DNA of 64,000 nt from Acidobacteriota bacterium (lineage in GTDB: Bacteria > Acidobacteriota > Thermoanaerobaculia > Gp7-AA8), in the NCBI GenBank assembly GCA_003223645.1, contig QHVT01000018.1:1-64000 (forward strand), read 5' to 3'. Under the pieces are notes generated by a model. That model was not told the origin of the DNA, ran no database searches, and saw only the letters and a program-made list of their open reading frames with translations. Made by a program: the position numbers and the translations under genes. This document shows positions 16,103 to 26,053 of this stretch, piece by piece (position 1 is the stretch's first letter; the number at the start of each line of letters is the position of its first letter).

Positions 16103-16846
16103 TCATTTCTTCTTTGCGCGACCTTTCGAGGGACCGGACTTATGGGCCCGGCTCTTTGAGCTACGTCCCTTCGCCGAAGCACGCTCTTTGGCAATCGACG
16201 ACGTGTCATCACCAAGCCGTTTCCTGCGCGCACGATCGATCGCTCGCAGCGCTATCATTGCAGTACGCTCGACCGCATCCACATCTTCAAGGTCGAGGTT
16301 TCCGAATTCCGGGAAAACTGCCACAGCGATTCGCTGTCCGGTTATCTTTGTCTCTTTTCGAAGCTCGGCGAGTAGTTCCACCATGCCTGAATTGTCGCTC
16401 GTCGATTTGTCCGGCGCGCCCATTTTGTCGCGCCCCTCCCGGAGCGCGGCAGATGCGCCGTACACCTCAAGGACCTGTTCTTCGAGTGCTGTGAGGTGGC
16501 GGAAATGAACGGATGACTCGAACGATCCTGCCTTCGCGGTATCGGCGTTGCTCGACAACTCCACACGCAGCTCCGCGAGAACATCATCGGTTAAGCATGC
16601 GCGTGTCCTATACACGTCGCCGGCTTGCGCCAGCGACTGCCGGCGATCTTCGACATACGCCTGCCACAGTCGCGCGATGGTCCCAGCGCATCGATCTTTG
16701 ACCTCCGTGTTCGTCGGATCTTTCTCTAGCACATCGAGGCATTCCGCGATGTACTCAGCCATCCACGCGTGGAGGAAGGTTGCACGGCGTATTTGCAGTT
16801 CGCGCAGGATCAATCTCGCACGGGTCGCGAGGTGCTTGTCATTCAT
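16103..16846 (-). CDS. hypothetical partner of the STAND NTPase, 247 aa
   Basis: The ATG at 16846 lies one base after the TAA of the giant NTPase gene, so the two are co-transcribed and probably coupled. The product is predicted mostly helical (RARLILRELQIRRATFLHAW, AECLDVLEKD, FRHLTALEEQVLEVYGAS). It has a polar linker (about 140-155), a second helical segment, and a Lys/Ser/Arg-rich tail of about 35 residues (ending KGRAKKK) that could bind nucleic acid. No family recognised. Pairing with a large STAND protein suggests an accessory or regulatory subunit of the same defence-like system; this is inference from position only. Confidence 0.7.
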   Translation of the reverse strand: MNDKHLATRARLILRELQIRRATFLHAWMAEYIAECLDVLEKDPTNTEVKDRCAGTIARLWQAYVEDRRQSLAQAGDVYRTRACLTDDVLAELRVELSSNADTAKAGSFESSVHFRHLTALEEQVLEVYGASAALREGRDKMGAPDKSTSDNSGMVELLAELRKETKITGQRIAVAVFPEFGNLDLEDVDAVERTAMIALRAIDRARRKRLGDDTSSIAKERASAKGRSSKSRAHKSGPSKGRAKKK

Positions 16847-16847
16847 C

Positions 16848-19800
16848 TTATTTTTCGGAAAGAAGTGATGATGCGAGGAACACACGTGTCGAGCCTCGAT
16901 CGTATTCGTCCCTTTCGTCCTTTTCGTCCTTGTTGCGGTACTTGTACGCCGTCTGTCGCCGCAGTGTGACGATGAACGCGACATCGCTCGACGTCGCATT
17001 CATCAGCCGTGCGAGAGCGGTCTTTGTGAGAAGCAGACGATATCCGGAGGCGCCGTCAACATCTTCATCTGCCTTCCCGTCGTGCCAGAGCTCCGCTTCC
17101 ACGAGGGGCACGCCCTGATCGTCCACCCACGTGAGGCCGAGCGGGGTCAGACGCCGGAGCGCGAGTGCTTCTTGGACGACTGATGAAGGGTACGGATAAT
17201 TCCGCGAGAAGCTTTTCCACCGCGGGTCGCGCCGGTGGAAATCAAACTCCTGGTGAAGCTCGCCAAGCGTCAACCGAAGTGCGAAGTCGTCCTCTCCACC
17301 TTCCTCATCTTCTTCATCTTTGTCATAGGCCTCACCGTAGAGCCGCATATCGGCTTCCAGTTCCGGAAGAATCGTCGTGTAGTCGAGCGACTGCGACTGC
17401 GCGTAAAAACGATTGCTCGATGCAGTGGCGGCCTGGGCGAACGCCTGCGCTGTCGACCTTGGAACGAGAATCGTGCGAACCGAAACATCGAAATCGTACT
17501 CGCGCGACCCGCCTTCCATCTCCGCGACAAGAACGTACGCGTCGTCGGTGGCGATATGCCGAAGATAATCACTCTCCGGTCGAGACGCGCGCCATTCCCT
17601 AAGCGGTGCATCAAACAGTCCGTAGTTCTGCCGCTCGGAAGGTGGCGGTCCGAGCAAGCCGCTCGGCAAGGACGGATCTGCCCCTCGTGCGTCGGACCGG
17701 ATCCAGTCCGTCCACTCGTCCATAACGTCCCTATTCCTGCGGACTACCGGCATGCTGTCGACAAGCTCTCCTGCGACGACGAACATGGCATGCCGCTCCG
17801 CGTACGACTGGAGTGTTTCTACTGTGGGCTCGCTCCCATGGTCATGGCTTGTCTCACGCCAGTCGTACTCGTGGCGATCCGCGTCGTCTTCTTTAAGGCA
17901 TCGGTCGTGCGTTAGGCCCCACTTCTCGACGATCCAAGGCATGGCGCGGTTTGCGATGTCTGCGCCTGTGAGGTTGAATACCGAGCCCAGAGGGTCATAC
18001 CAATATGGGATCGTGTCGACCGGATCGAAGTGAAATGGCTGGTTGTACCAGTCTTCGTTGTGGCGGCTTCCGATTGCGCGAGACGTCTTCTCCTTCGTGA
18101 ACCGGATCGGTTGCTGCGACGTAAGAACGGCTGTTCGAACGTCGTCCGCCACCGCGTCCGGGTAAGCGGCGGCGACGGCGAGAACGATCTCCCGCGCATG
18201 CGAGCGGTGCTTCGCATGCGGGAAGGCGCGATTGCGGGCGATATCGACGAATACGTCGAGAGACGTCTGGAGGAGATCAGTGTGACGGAGGGCGAGGTAA
18301 TGGAAGGTAAAAAGCATCCATTCACGCCGCGTCATCCAGCGGGAATGCGCCTCGTCCTTCAGGATTGCGAGAAAGTTCGGAAGAAGTGCCGTGTTCGCGA
18401 GGAGTGCCTCGATCGCGGCATACACAGCGCGAAACCGGAATTCGACCCGTGGGTGCGCGAGCATCTCACCGATCGCGGCCACGATTGCGGTGGCGCCGTC
18501 GCCCGCGTTTTCCGACAGTGCGGGCCGGGGGCTTGGGACGCGCTGGAAGGCGCGGGGCGCAGCAAAGTTGTAGTACGTCGACGCGGTCGTCGCGTCGCGG
18601 CTCCGTACGAGCTCGCCGATCCAGCGGTATACCGTGTCGGTGCCGATCGAATCGAGGCTCTTCGCGATCGCTTCCGCAATTGGGTCGAAGAGCGCATCTT
18701 CGGCGCCTTGGAACGCGGACCGCAGCGCGTGCCGCGAACGACCGTCGTAATCGTGGAGGAGCATCGCAAGGATGCCCGGACGCGTGAGGAGGCGCGCCGC
18801 CACAGCACGCGCATCGGCGGCGGCGTTGGGACAGCGTTCGACGACGGCATGGATCATCGGAACTGCCTCGATGATGCGATAGGAGGCGTCTTCGACCCAT
18901 CGCTCAAGAATGCCGAGGAGTCGCCGCGTATTCGCCGTACTCAGCGATGCAGCGAGCGAGGCGACGACTGCGTCTGCGCGCTGTCCCGCGCCGAGCGCAG
19001 AGGGTACTTCCTCGAGACGTGCGAGCGCGCGCAAGGACGAATCGGCAAGGAGTACCTCCACCGTCTCGATTTCTTCGTCTGACTTTAGACGCGTAGAGGT
19101 AATCGCATCCGCGCGCTCCCGGTACTTGATACCTTCGGCGCGCGCTTTCGTCAGGTCGTTTGAGAGTGTCGCGACCGAGGGTTCATCTGCGAGCCCATGC
19201 ACGGATGCGTAGGCATTCACGATCTCTGCGTGTTGGAAACGCTCACTTCCCGGCATTCGCCGGACGTACTCCGCCCACCGGCTGACATACGTTGCCCGAT
19301 CGGCCTCTCGAACGAATGGTTCAATCGCTTCGAAGAACGCGGCGGTCGCGGTCGGCGACTGGGCGAAGGACGCGACGGTGGCGACGACGCCCGCATTCGT
19401 GTCACTCCGCTTCGCAATCCCGATCGCTACGGGCGGTAAACCGAGAAGCACGTGCAGCTTCGCGGCCCGCTCCCAATCGAGCGCCAGTTCAACCGCCAGC
19501 ATTGGTGTGACCTGAGCAATCGCGGTGAGTGTGTCCTCCATTCGCCGCACAGGCGCGTCGCTGTCCATATCGGCGCCGTATTCGACGAGCGCGGCAAGCT
19601 GCTGCACCTGAATAGATGATGGCGTCGCACCACGGTCAACGAGCGTCTCGAACGACCCAAGAACTGCGACTGTCCGTGCGTCGATCGTCGCGTCAATTGC
19701 GTCTGCGAGAGAACGCGCGGCATCGACCACCCGCGTGCCGAGTGTTCGTTCGACGCTCCGCGCCGCAGCGTATGATTCGAGAAGGACGTCGACGGCCTCC

Positions 19801-22800
19801 GTCGCCCGGATTTGCGGCGGTCGCTCGGCGTCGAGCATCTTGAGAAACAACTCCTCCGCATCACGATGGTACCGGTCGTCGCCGGCGAGGATTGTTGCAA
19901 GGCGGCCGTATTCGCGATGCGCGGGGTTCGAGAGTTCGCGTTCCACCATCTCGCGGACATCGGCCACCGCGCCGGCCGATCGCGTCGCTCCGTAGCGAAG
20001 CGCATGGAGGACTTCCTGCGCTGCTACCTTCACGTCGAGCCGGGTCGGCTCACGACGGTAAGTCTTGTTCGCGTACGCGTTCTTGATAGCCGGGAGATGC
20101 TCCTCGATGTCCGCTGCTCCTGCGACACCGGCCGCCGCACGGACCCGGAGCACGGCCGCCGGATACGTCCGCGCGAGCACGCTCCGAACATGTTCGAGAT
20201 CGGCATCGTATCCCGCCGACCGCGAAGTGCCCGCCTTCGCAGGTTCGAATACCTCTCCGGTCAAGTGCTCACGAAGTGCCATGTACCGAATGAATCTGTC
20301 GACCGGCTCGTGCCGGAATCGCGGCACCGCCTGCTCCGCAAGTGGGAGGACCGAGCGCGCGAGATCAAGATGACTGCCATGCAGAAGCGCTTCTGTTGCA
20401 TCGAGGAAAACAACGTGCGGACCCTCGTGAAGCACGCGCTGCGCGAGAGATGCCTTCCCGGTCCATGCGACAAGCTGCGGCAGATCGGCGGATGACGGCA
20501 GGAGGTCCCTTCGTGCGAGAAGCCCGAGTGCAGCGAACGCGCGGCATACTTCATCTTTGATCGTCGGAAGAACGGCGAGCAAGGCGCCGGCGGATTGCAG
20601 GGCGAGATGGCCGGTGATGAGGTCCGCGTAGACAGGCGCGATGACGGGGGCGGGTGACCACCCCCCAAGCTGCTCGATTGCATAGTCGAGGCTCTTGAAG
20701 CGCGCATCCGCAACGGCGATATTCAAGATGTCTGGAGGGTGAAATCCATCGCCATGGCCGCGGCGTGCTTCATGGCGGAGGATAGCCATGCCCCGTTCGC
20801 GAAGATCCCATGCTTGTTCTGGAGCGCCGAGTGCTGCCGCGAACGCGAGGTACATCCGCGCGACGGACGTTCCCTGGTCCGAATCCTGGAGCCATCCGAT
20901 GACGGCATCGGCGAAGCCTTCTTCGATGGCAACGGTGGGTACCTTCGCGAGCGCGTGAAAAAAGAGGTTCCGGCCTTGCGTGACATCGGCGGCAATCGTG
21001 AGCAGCTGCAGCACGTCACCGCGACGCTGACGCGCTGTCGCCGCGAGAACTGCGTGCGCGAGATCGGACCGAATCGTCTCGTCTTGCGACGACCGTACAC
21101 ACACTTCTTCCTCGATGCGGTTGTCGGTCAACCAATGATCAACAAGCTCGTCGAGCCGTCCGGCTTTATACAGATGAGCGGAGTAGTTGCGGCGCGCGTA
21201 CGGGTCATCCGTAACGTGCGACGCGCAGAACGCGGCGAGTGTGGCACGGGCATGTGGGAGTTCCTGCGCAAGGAATTCGCGGACGAAGTCCCAAAACTCT
21301 TGATCTCGCCATTCGACCTGCGAATCGCTATCGCGGAGTCCAAATGCGAGTGACGCCTGGAGGCGCCGGAGGTCTGGCTCCGGGCAACCGCTGAGGGCCG
21401 ACCACGTTGCAAACGTGATCGGCTGGATCGCCTCCACGAGGATCGCGAGCGCCGCGCGGTCCGCCGGATCATCAAGGCGGTTCGGCGCGTGCTCGCGGTA
21501 ATACTCGAATGCGCTCTTCCGCGCCTCGTCGCGAATGTACGTTTCTCGAACGAGCGTCGGGTCGGCAGCGACGTCGCGAAGGATGAGTGCCTGCACGCGG
21601 CCAGTTCCATCCGTCGCGTCGTGCAGAAGCTCGGCCTCATCCTGTGTGAGATCGGCGACATACGATCGTGCGTGCAGAAGCGTCTCGTCAGCGGTGAATC
21701 CCTCAAGCTCCACCGATGCTGCGGGCGTGACCGTAATCTGCCCCAAATTTTCCGACCGAGCCGTCGTGAGAATGACGACGCCCTCGGGGATGTCCACTTT
21801 CCCCAGCAGCGGGACGAAGGAGTCTCTACCTCGGATTGTTGAATCGGCAGCCGCAGCGGCAGCGTTATCGATGGCATCCACCGCGAGAAGGAGTCTTTGG
21901 CCCGACTGCGTCGCGATTTCACCGGCTGCGCGGAGGGCCTCTTCGAACCGCCGGGCGAGCTGTGTGTACTCGACTTTCGTCGTGGCAAGAATGCCGGTGT
22001 GGAGCGCTCCGTCGAGGTCGTTGATTACCTGTGTGAAAAATACTGAGTAGGGGAATCGCTCGTGACCCGGTTTCATCCCCGACCCACTGCCGAAACAGTC
22101 GTAGATAACCACGCGAAACTCGTCGGCGTACTCACGCGCGAGTACCTGCACGGTGCTCGTCTTCCCGCGGCCGGCTAAGCCGTGCGCGAGCACGATGCCA
22201 CGCTGCACGCCGCGTACGAGGCCGGCGACCGCGTGCGCATCCTTCGTTCGGAAGAGCGACGGCGGGAGTTGTAGCTGTGAGGGTGCGGGTGCGAAATCCT
22301 CGGCGAAGAGCCGTAGATGCGTGAGCACGTCCTCCACGAAGATATCGGTCGGACGGTTCGGGAGCGCGTGCTCCTGGATATAGGCGATGAGATCCCCGAC
22401 GTGGATGTCGGACGTGAACGTTGCGATTTCGCGTGCAAGTAGGCCTTCAGCCGCAGTAAGGAGCGGACTCGCGAAACTGCCGATGTCGAACGCGCCGACG
22501 AAGCGCTGAAAGATCGCGTTATCCAGTCGAGTGGCGGTTTTGAACTTCTTGAGCCACGCGAGATCGGTTTCTTCGAGATCAGCCTCTGTGCCGTTCTCGA
22601 TCGCTGTCCGCACGCGTCCATACGCGGCCGCATCGTCGTCCGAGAGCGGCTGGTTCGTGACGATCCCGATGCGATAGGCAACTGCGGGAGCGTGGGTGTA
22701 AAGCGCCTCAAACGCGCGAGCAAGTTTGCCCACCACCGACGACTCTGGCTTCTGCGCGTGACGGGGTGCTATCAGCCGCGCAAGCGTCCATGCCTTTGCG

Positions 22801-23051
22801 GGGTGTGTCGGGCTGTACTTGACCTGGCGAATCGCGACCGTATGCGCATTCGCCAGCCTGTCTCCACCGTAGTACTCCGTTAGGTCAACACCCAGGAACG
22901 TCTCATCGTCACCAGTGGCGTCTTCAGGCGCCACGCCCTCCATGACGAGGCGGCGCAACTCCGTGATCGGGTGCAGCAGATCGAGAGCACGGCGCGCAGC
23001 GAAAACGAAGTGGTATCGGTCGCCGGCGTTCGATTCAAGTGCAGGACTCAT
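16848..23051 (-). CDS. giant STAND NTPase with N-terminal nuclease domain (Avs-like)
   Basis: About 2067 aa. Residues 1-170 look like a PD-(D/E)XK nuclease of the Cap4/DUF4297 kind: an early Glu (ESNAGDRYHFVFAARRALDLL), GVD at 54-56 and IRQVK at 75-79 as the D...QxK catalytic set. Residues about 270-560 form a STAND/AAA-type NTPase: Walker A GLAGRGKTST (K297), Walker B LLLAVDAIDNA (D392, D395) and TTARSENL as sensor. The remaining 1500 residues are helical, repeat-like and without motifs I know, as in sensor regions of antiviral STAND (Avs) proteins that detect phage proteins and then cut DNA. Starts at 23087 (GTG) or 23075 are possible; 23051 begins just before the nuclease core. The C-terminus has a charged run (DEKDERDEYDRG) from a 9-bp microrepeat. 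The gene is less GC-rich than its neighbours. Confidence 0.8.
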   Translation of the reverse strand: MSPALESNAGDRYHFVFAARRALDLLHPITELRRLVMEGVAPEDATGDDETFLGVDLTEYYGGDRLANAHTVAIRQVKYSPTHPAKAWTLARLIAPRHAQKPESSVVGKLARAFEALYTHAPAVAYRIGIVTNQPLSDDDAAAYGRVRTAIENGTEADLEETDLAWLKKFKTATRLDNAIFQRFVGAFDIGSFASPLLTAAEGLLAREIATFTSDIHVGDLIAYIQEHALPNRPTDIFVEDVLTHLRLFAEDFAPAPSQLQLPPSLFRTKDAHAVAGLVRGVQRGIVLAHGLAGRGKTSTVQVLAREYADEFRVVIYDCFGSGSGMKPGHERFPYSVFFTQVINDLDGALHTGILATTKVEYTQLARRFEEALRAAGEIATQSGQRLLLAVDAIDNAAAAAADSTIRGRDSFVPLLGKVDIPEGVVILTTARSENLGQITVTPAASVELEGFTADETLLHARSYVADLTQDEAELLHDATDGTGRVQALILRDVAADPTLVRETYIRDEARKSAFEYYREHAPNRLDDPADRAALAILVEAIQPITFATWSALSGCPEPDLRRLQASLAFGLRDSDSQVEWRDQEFWDFVREFLAQELPHARATLAAFCASHVTDDPYARRNYSAHLYKAGRLDELVDHWLTDNRIEEEVCVRSSQDETIRSDLAHAVLAATARQRRGDVLQLLTIAADVTQGRNLFFHALAKVPTVAIEEGFADAVIGWLQDSDQGTSVARMYLAFAAALGAPEQAWDLRERGMAILRHEARRGHGDGFHPPDILNIAVADARFKSLDYAIEQLGGWSPAPVIAPVYADLITGHLALQSAGALLAVLPTIKDEVCRAFAALGLLARRDLLPSSADLPQLVAWTGKASLAQRVLHEGPHVVFLDATEALLHGSHLDLARSVLPLAEQAVPRFRHEPVDRFIRYMALREHLTGEVFEPAKAGTSRSAGYDADLEHVRSVLARTYPAAVLRVRAAAGVAGAADIEEHLPAIKNAYANKTYRREPTRLDVKVAAQEVLHALRYGATRSAGAVADVREMVERELSNPAHREYGRLATILAGDDRYHRDAEELFLKMLDAERPPQIRATEAVDVLLESYAAARSVERTLGTRVVDAARSLADAIDATIDARTVAVLGSFETLVDRGATPSSIQVQQLAALVEYGADMDSDAPVRRMEDTLTAIAQVTPMLAVELALDWERAAKLHVLLGLPPVAIGIAKRSDTNAGVVATVASFAQSPTATAAFFEAIEPFVREADRATYVSRWAEYVRRMPGSERFQHAEIVNAYASVHGLADEPSVATLSNDLTKARAEGIKYRERADAITSTRLKSDEEIETVEVLLADSSLRALARLEEVPSALGAGQRADAVVASLAASLSTANTRRLLGILERWVEDASYRIIEAVPMIHAVVERCPNAAADARAVAARLLTRPGILAMLLHDYDGRSRHALRSAFQGAEDALFDPIAEAIAKSLDSIGTDTVYRWIGELVRSRDATTASTYYNFAAPRAFQRVPSPRPALSENAGDGATAIVAAIGEMLAHPRVEFRFRAVYAAIEALLANTALLPNFLAILKDEAHSRWMTRREWMLFTFHYLALRHTDLLQTSLDVFVDIARNRAFPHAKHRSHAREIVLAVAAAYPDAVADDVRTAVLTSQQPIRFTKEKTSRAIGSRHNEDWYNQPFHFDPVDTIPYWYDPLGSVFNLTGADIANRAMPWIVEKWGLTHDRCLKEDDADRHEYDWRETSHDHGSEPTVETLQSYAERHAMFVVAGELVDSMPVVRRNRDVMDEWTDWIRSDARGADPSLPSGLLGPPPSERQNYGLFDAPLREWRASRPESDYLRHIATDDAYVLVAEMEGGSREYDFDVSVRTILVPRSTAQAFAQAATASSNRFYAQSQSLDYTTILPELEADMRLYGEAYDKDEEDEEGGEDDFALRLTLGELHQEFDFHRRDPRWKSFSRNYPYPSSVVQEALALRRLTPLGLTWVDDQGVPLVEAELWHDGKADEDVDGASGYRLLLTKTALARLMNATSSDVAFIVTLRRQTAYKYRNKDEKDERDEYDRGSTRVFLASSLLSEK

Positions 23052-23149
23052 TTCATGCGGGCATCCTGCATCCATCGTACGCGCCACAGCCCGAACCTCA
23101 AGACCTGCTACTTGTGAAAGGATGTTGGCGCCACGGCGTATGCTCCCGG

Positions 23150-23178
23150 AGGAGATCCTTCGCTTTGCTCAGGATGAC
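23150..23178. repeat. dispersed-repeat fragment (GGATCTCC / TCCTGAGC type)
   Basis: The minus strand reads GTCATCCTGAGCAAAGCGAA followed by GGATCTCC, a short repeat seen in many bacterial genomes. It lies in the gap between the STAND gene and the pseudokinase gene. Confidence 0.5.
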
Positions 23179-23194
23179 GTGCGCTGCGCGCACG

Positions 23195-26035
23195 TCACTT
23201 GATCTGCGCGAGCGCCGCTTTCGTCTCGTCCTGCTGCTTCGTGAACTGATCGCGCACGCTCTGGAACTTCGGCTCGTTGGCGAGGTAGCCGAACAGCGGA
23301 TTGGCGAGGATGTACGCGGCACTCGGCTCTTTCCGCTGTGCCGCCTTCTGCAACGCGGCGAGCGCGCCCGGCGTGTCTTTGAGGACGGTGTGCACCTCGG
23401 CCGCGCAGGTCCACGACTGATCGCCCTGCTCCGCTGCGTCGAGCGCGGAGGACAGCTCTCTCATCGCCGTCGCGCGGTCGCTCTTTTCCGCGGCGATGTA
23501 CGCGTTCAGCATGTGCAGGCCGTACAGCGGATCGGACGTCATCAGCTTCTTCTGCTCGATGTCCGCGATCTCCAGCGAATGGCGCAACACGGAGAAGCGG
23601 CCGATCTTCAGCGACAGCGCGGGATTGTTCGGAATCATCTCTTCGATCTTGTAGTAGCCCGGGATCGCGGCGTTGATGCGTCCCGACTGCGCGATCAGAT
23701 CCGGCTCGTGCGCCGCGACCTGCATCGCGGCGACGCGCCGCAACCGCACGAGCATGGCGTTGAATCGCGCCGCGTCTCCCGCCGACGCCGCGTAGCGCGC
23801 GATGAGGTTCAATCCCTCGGCGTCATTGGGATCGCGCTTCAGGATGAGGTCGTACGCCGCAAACGTCTCCTGCAGATCGCCGGTCATCAGCATTGCGCGC
23901 GCGACGTTCCGCGCGGCGTCGAGATTGGATGGATCCAACGTGACGACCTGCTTCGCGGCCGCGAGCGCGTCGGAGGACTTTCCGCTGAGCGCGAAAAACT
24001 TCATCGCCATCAACTGCGCGGGCAGGAAGTTCGGATCGGAGCCCATCGCCGCGCGCAGCGATGTATCGGTGCGCTTGCTGTCATTCAATGAACGAGCGAC
24101 GACCGCATCGGCAAACGAATTCAGCGCATCCGCCGCTGCGTACGTGCGCGGCTGCGTCTGCACGGACGTCGTGACGTACAGCACCATCGCGCGGATGCCG
24201 CTCGCGACGTCGAGCATCGCCGCCGGCTGCCCGCTCTTCGCGCCCGCCCTCGGCACGAGCTCCGCGCCCGCGGCTCCCAGGCGCACGTGCGCGGAAAACG
24301 AATCGCCGTCCGGCGCCGGCGCGTCGGTCACGCGCAGCTCGGGAAATGTTTTCAGGATCTCGATCGTGCCGAGCTGAATCGCCTTCGCGCGATCGGCAAG
24401 CGCGGGATCGGGCGCTTCGACCGTGAACGGCGCGACGAACACGCGACGCGGATTCGCCGCGGTCGCCGGCTGCGGACCTTGCGGCGCCGCGGCGGCAACC
24501 GGCTTCGCCGTATCCGTCGCGCTCCGCCGCTGCCACATCAACGCCGCGCCGCCGAGGATCGCGATCAATACGATCGCGGCGACGGCGATCACCATCGCGC
24601 CTTTGCGCTTCTGAGCGGCTTCCTTGGCGACGAGCGCGGCATTCTCCGCCGCCGCTTCCGCTTCCAGCTCCGCGGTCGAGACGCTCGTCTCCGTCGGCGC
24701 GACTGCAGCCACCGGCTCCGGCTGCACAATCGTGAACAGCTTCACGCCCGCGCGCGCGCCGGCATCGCGGAAGCGCACGTTGCCGCGCCCTTCGCGCACG
24801 AAGTCTTCGGTGATGTAGAGCGCGTTCGGCGGCAACTGCTCAAGCACGTGGATCGCCTTCTCCATCGTCGGACCTGCCGGCTCTCCGTCGCGCATCTCGA
24901 TCATACCGGCGTGCAGCAGCAAACGCGCCTGCAACACGTCGCCGGTCTGATTCTCGGGATCGAGATCGAACTCCGCCTTGCGTCCGGCTTCGAGCGCGCT
25001 TTCCACCGACGGCAGCTCGGCGACGAGACGCCGTCCGAACGGATCGATGACCTTGCCGTCGAACAGATACACCGACTCGCCGAGGATTTGCTGCATGCGC
25101 GTGACGTCCTCCTCGTGATCGGAGGTCACGTCCGCGATGAAGAGAATCGTCTGCCGCTGTTCTCTCTGCGACGTACGCGCGATGACCGGACGTTTCTCGA
25201 AGTGCGACGAGAATTCGGCCGCCATCGGATCCGCCTTCTCGATCATCTCGACGAGCGCGCGCGTGTCTTTGACGCGCTTGAACGGATCCTTGAACAGGCA
25301 GGCGCCGACGACCGCGAGCACGTCCTTGTCGATGTCGGGGTTCGCGCCGCGCGGAGAGATCGGCTGCGACTCGACGACCAGGCGCGCGATGTCGGGCGCG
25401 TTCTCGCCGGGGAACGGCAGCTTGCCGGTGGCGGCTTCGAAGAGCACGACGCCGGTCGAGAAGATATCGGTGCGCTCGTCGATCGACAGCGACGCGATCT
25501 GCTCCGGCGCCATGTACGAGACCGCGCGCGGATCGCCGCCCTTCTGTTGATAGATCAGCGAGGTTTTCTCGCGGCGCACGAGATTCGTGAGATTCAGTCC
25601 CGCGAGCCGCACCTGTCCCTCGTGCGTGACCAGCACCGCGTCGCCGTTGATGTTGCCGTGCAGCAGCATCTTCGTGTGCAGGTACTTCACGACCGACGCG
25701 AGCTGATGCGCGAAGCGGAAAAACTGCGCGCGCTCGAGCGGCTGGCCGTGCAGGATCTGCGTGAGCGTCGAGCCCTCGACGAGCTCCAGGATCATGACCA
25801 GCGTGTCGCCGACCGCCTCGATCTCGAGGATCGGAACGAGGAACGAGTGATACAGCGCGGCGGCCACACGCACATCGCGAATCAGCGTCTCGCGCCGCCC
25901 GGGATCCTTCGGCAGCGTGCGCGTGAGCAATTTCAGCGCGACGTTTTTCCCGTTGCGCGTGTCTTCCGCGATCCAAACCGACGAGCCGACACGTTCACCG
26001 ATACGCCAGGGACCGAGGGACTGATTCGAGGACAT
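23195..26035 (-). CDS. membrane pseudokinase with C-terminal TPR-like domain, 946 aa
   Basis: Residues about 8-275 have the Ser/Thr kinase fold (VALK with K35, YMAPEQIA, DERTDIFSTGVVLFEAATG). The catalytic loop reads HGNINGDAV (126-134) instead of HRDxKxxN, and the Mg-binding DFG is replaced by LAGLNL (144-149), so it should not phosphorylate. A receiver-like or linker region follows, then a membrane helix at about 480-502 (MVIAVAAIVLIAILGGAALMW), and then an extracytoplasmic part with tetratricopeptide-like hairpins (about 700-930). It could be a signalling scaffold reading envelope cues. The start ATG at 26035 has TATAAT 12 nt upstream and no ribosome site; the longer frame is repeat DNA. 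Confidence 0.85.
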   Translation of the reverse strand: MSSNQSLGPWRIGERVGSSVWIAEDTRNGKNVALKLLTRTLPKDPGRRETLIRDVRVAAALYHSFLVPILEIEAVGDTLVMILELVEGSTLTQILHGQPLERAQFFRFAHQLASVVKYLHTKMLLHGNINGDAVLVTHEGQVRLAGLNLTNLVRREKTSLIYQQKGGDPRAVSYMAPEQIASLSIDERTDIFSTGVVLFEAATGKLPFPGENAPDIARLVVESQPISPRGANPDIDKDVLAVVGACLFKDPFKRVKDTRALVEMIEKADPMAAEFSSHFEKRPVIARTSQREQRQTILFIADVTSDHEEDVTRMQQILGESVYLFDGKVIDPFGRRLVAELPSVESALEAGRKAEFDLDPENQTGDVLQARLLLHAGMIEMRDGEPAGPTMEKAIHVLEQLPPNALYITEDFVREGRGNVRFRDAGARAGVKLFTIVQPEPVAAVAPTETSVSTAELEAEAAAENAALVAKEAAQKRKGAMVIAVAAIVLIAILGGAALMWQRRSATDTAKPVAAAAPQGPQPATAANPRRVFVAPFTVEAPDPALADRAKAIQLGTIEILKTFPELRVTDAPAPDGDSFSAHVRLGAAGAELVPRAGAKSGQPAAMLDVASGIRAMVLYVTTSVQTQPRTYAAADALNSFADAVVARSLNDSKRTDTSLRAAMGSDPNFLPAQLMAMKFFALSGKSSDALAAAKQVVTLDPSNLDAARNVARAMLMTGDLQETFAAYDLILKRDPNDAEGLNLIARYAASAGDAARFNAMLVRLRRVAAMQVAAHEPDLIAQSGRINAAIPGYYKIEEMIPNNPALSLKIGRFSVLRHSLEIADIEQKKLMTSDPLYGLHMLNAYIAAEKSDRATAMRELSSALDAAEQGDQSWTCAAEVHTVLKDTPGALAALQKAAQRKEPSAAYILANPLFGYLANEPKFQSVRDQFTKQQDETKAALAQIK

Positions 26036-26047
26036 AAGGGGAAGGAC

Positions 26048-26053
26048 ATTATA
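26048..26053 (-). promoter_or_regulatory. -10-like box TATAAT, 12 nt before the pseudokinase start
   Basis: On the minus strand TATAAT follows directly on the CGCCATC heptamer array and precedes ATG 26035 by 12 pyrimidine-rich bases. Confidence 0.5.

Noticed and set aside
16890-16935. TTCGTCCTT microrepeat as an intergenic hairpin
   Set aside because: It lies inside the C-terminus of the STAND gene (DEKDERDEYD) and has no inverted partner; noted only as a coding microsatellite.
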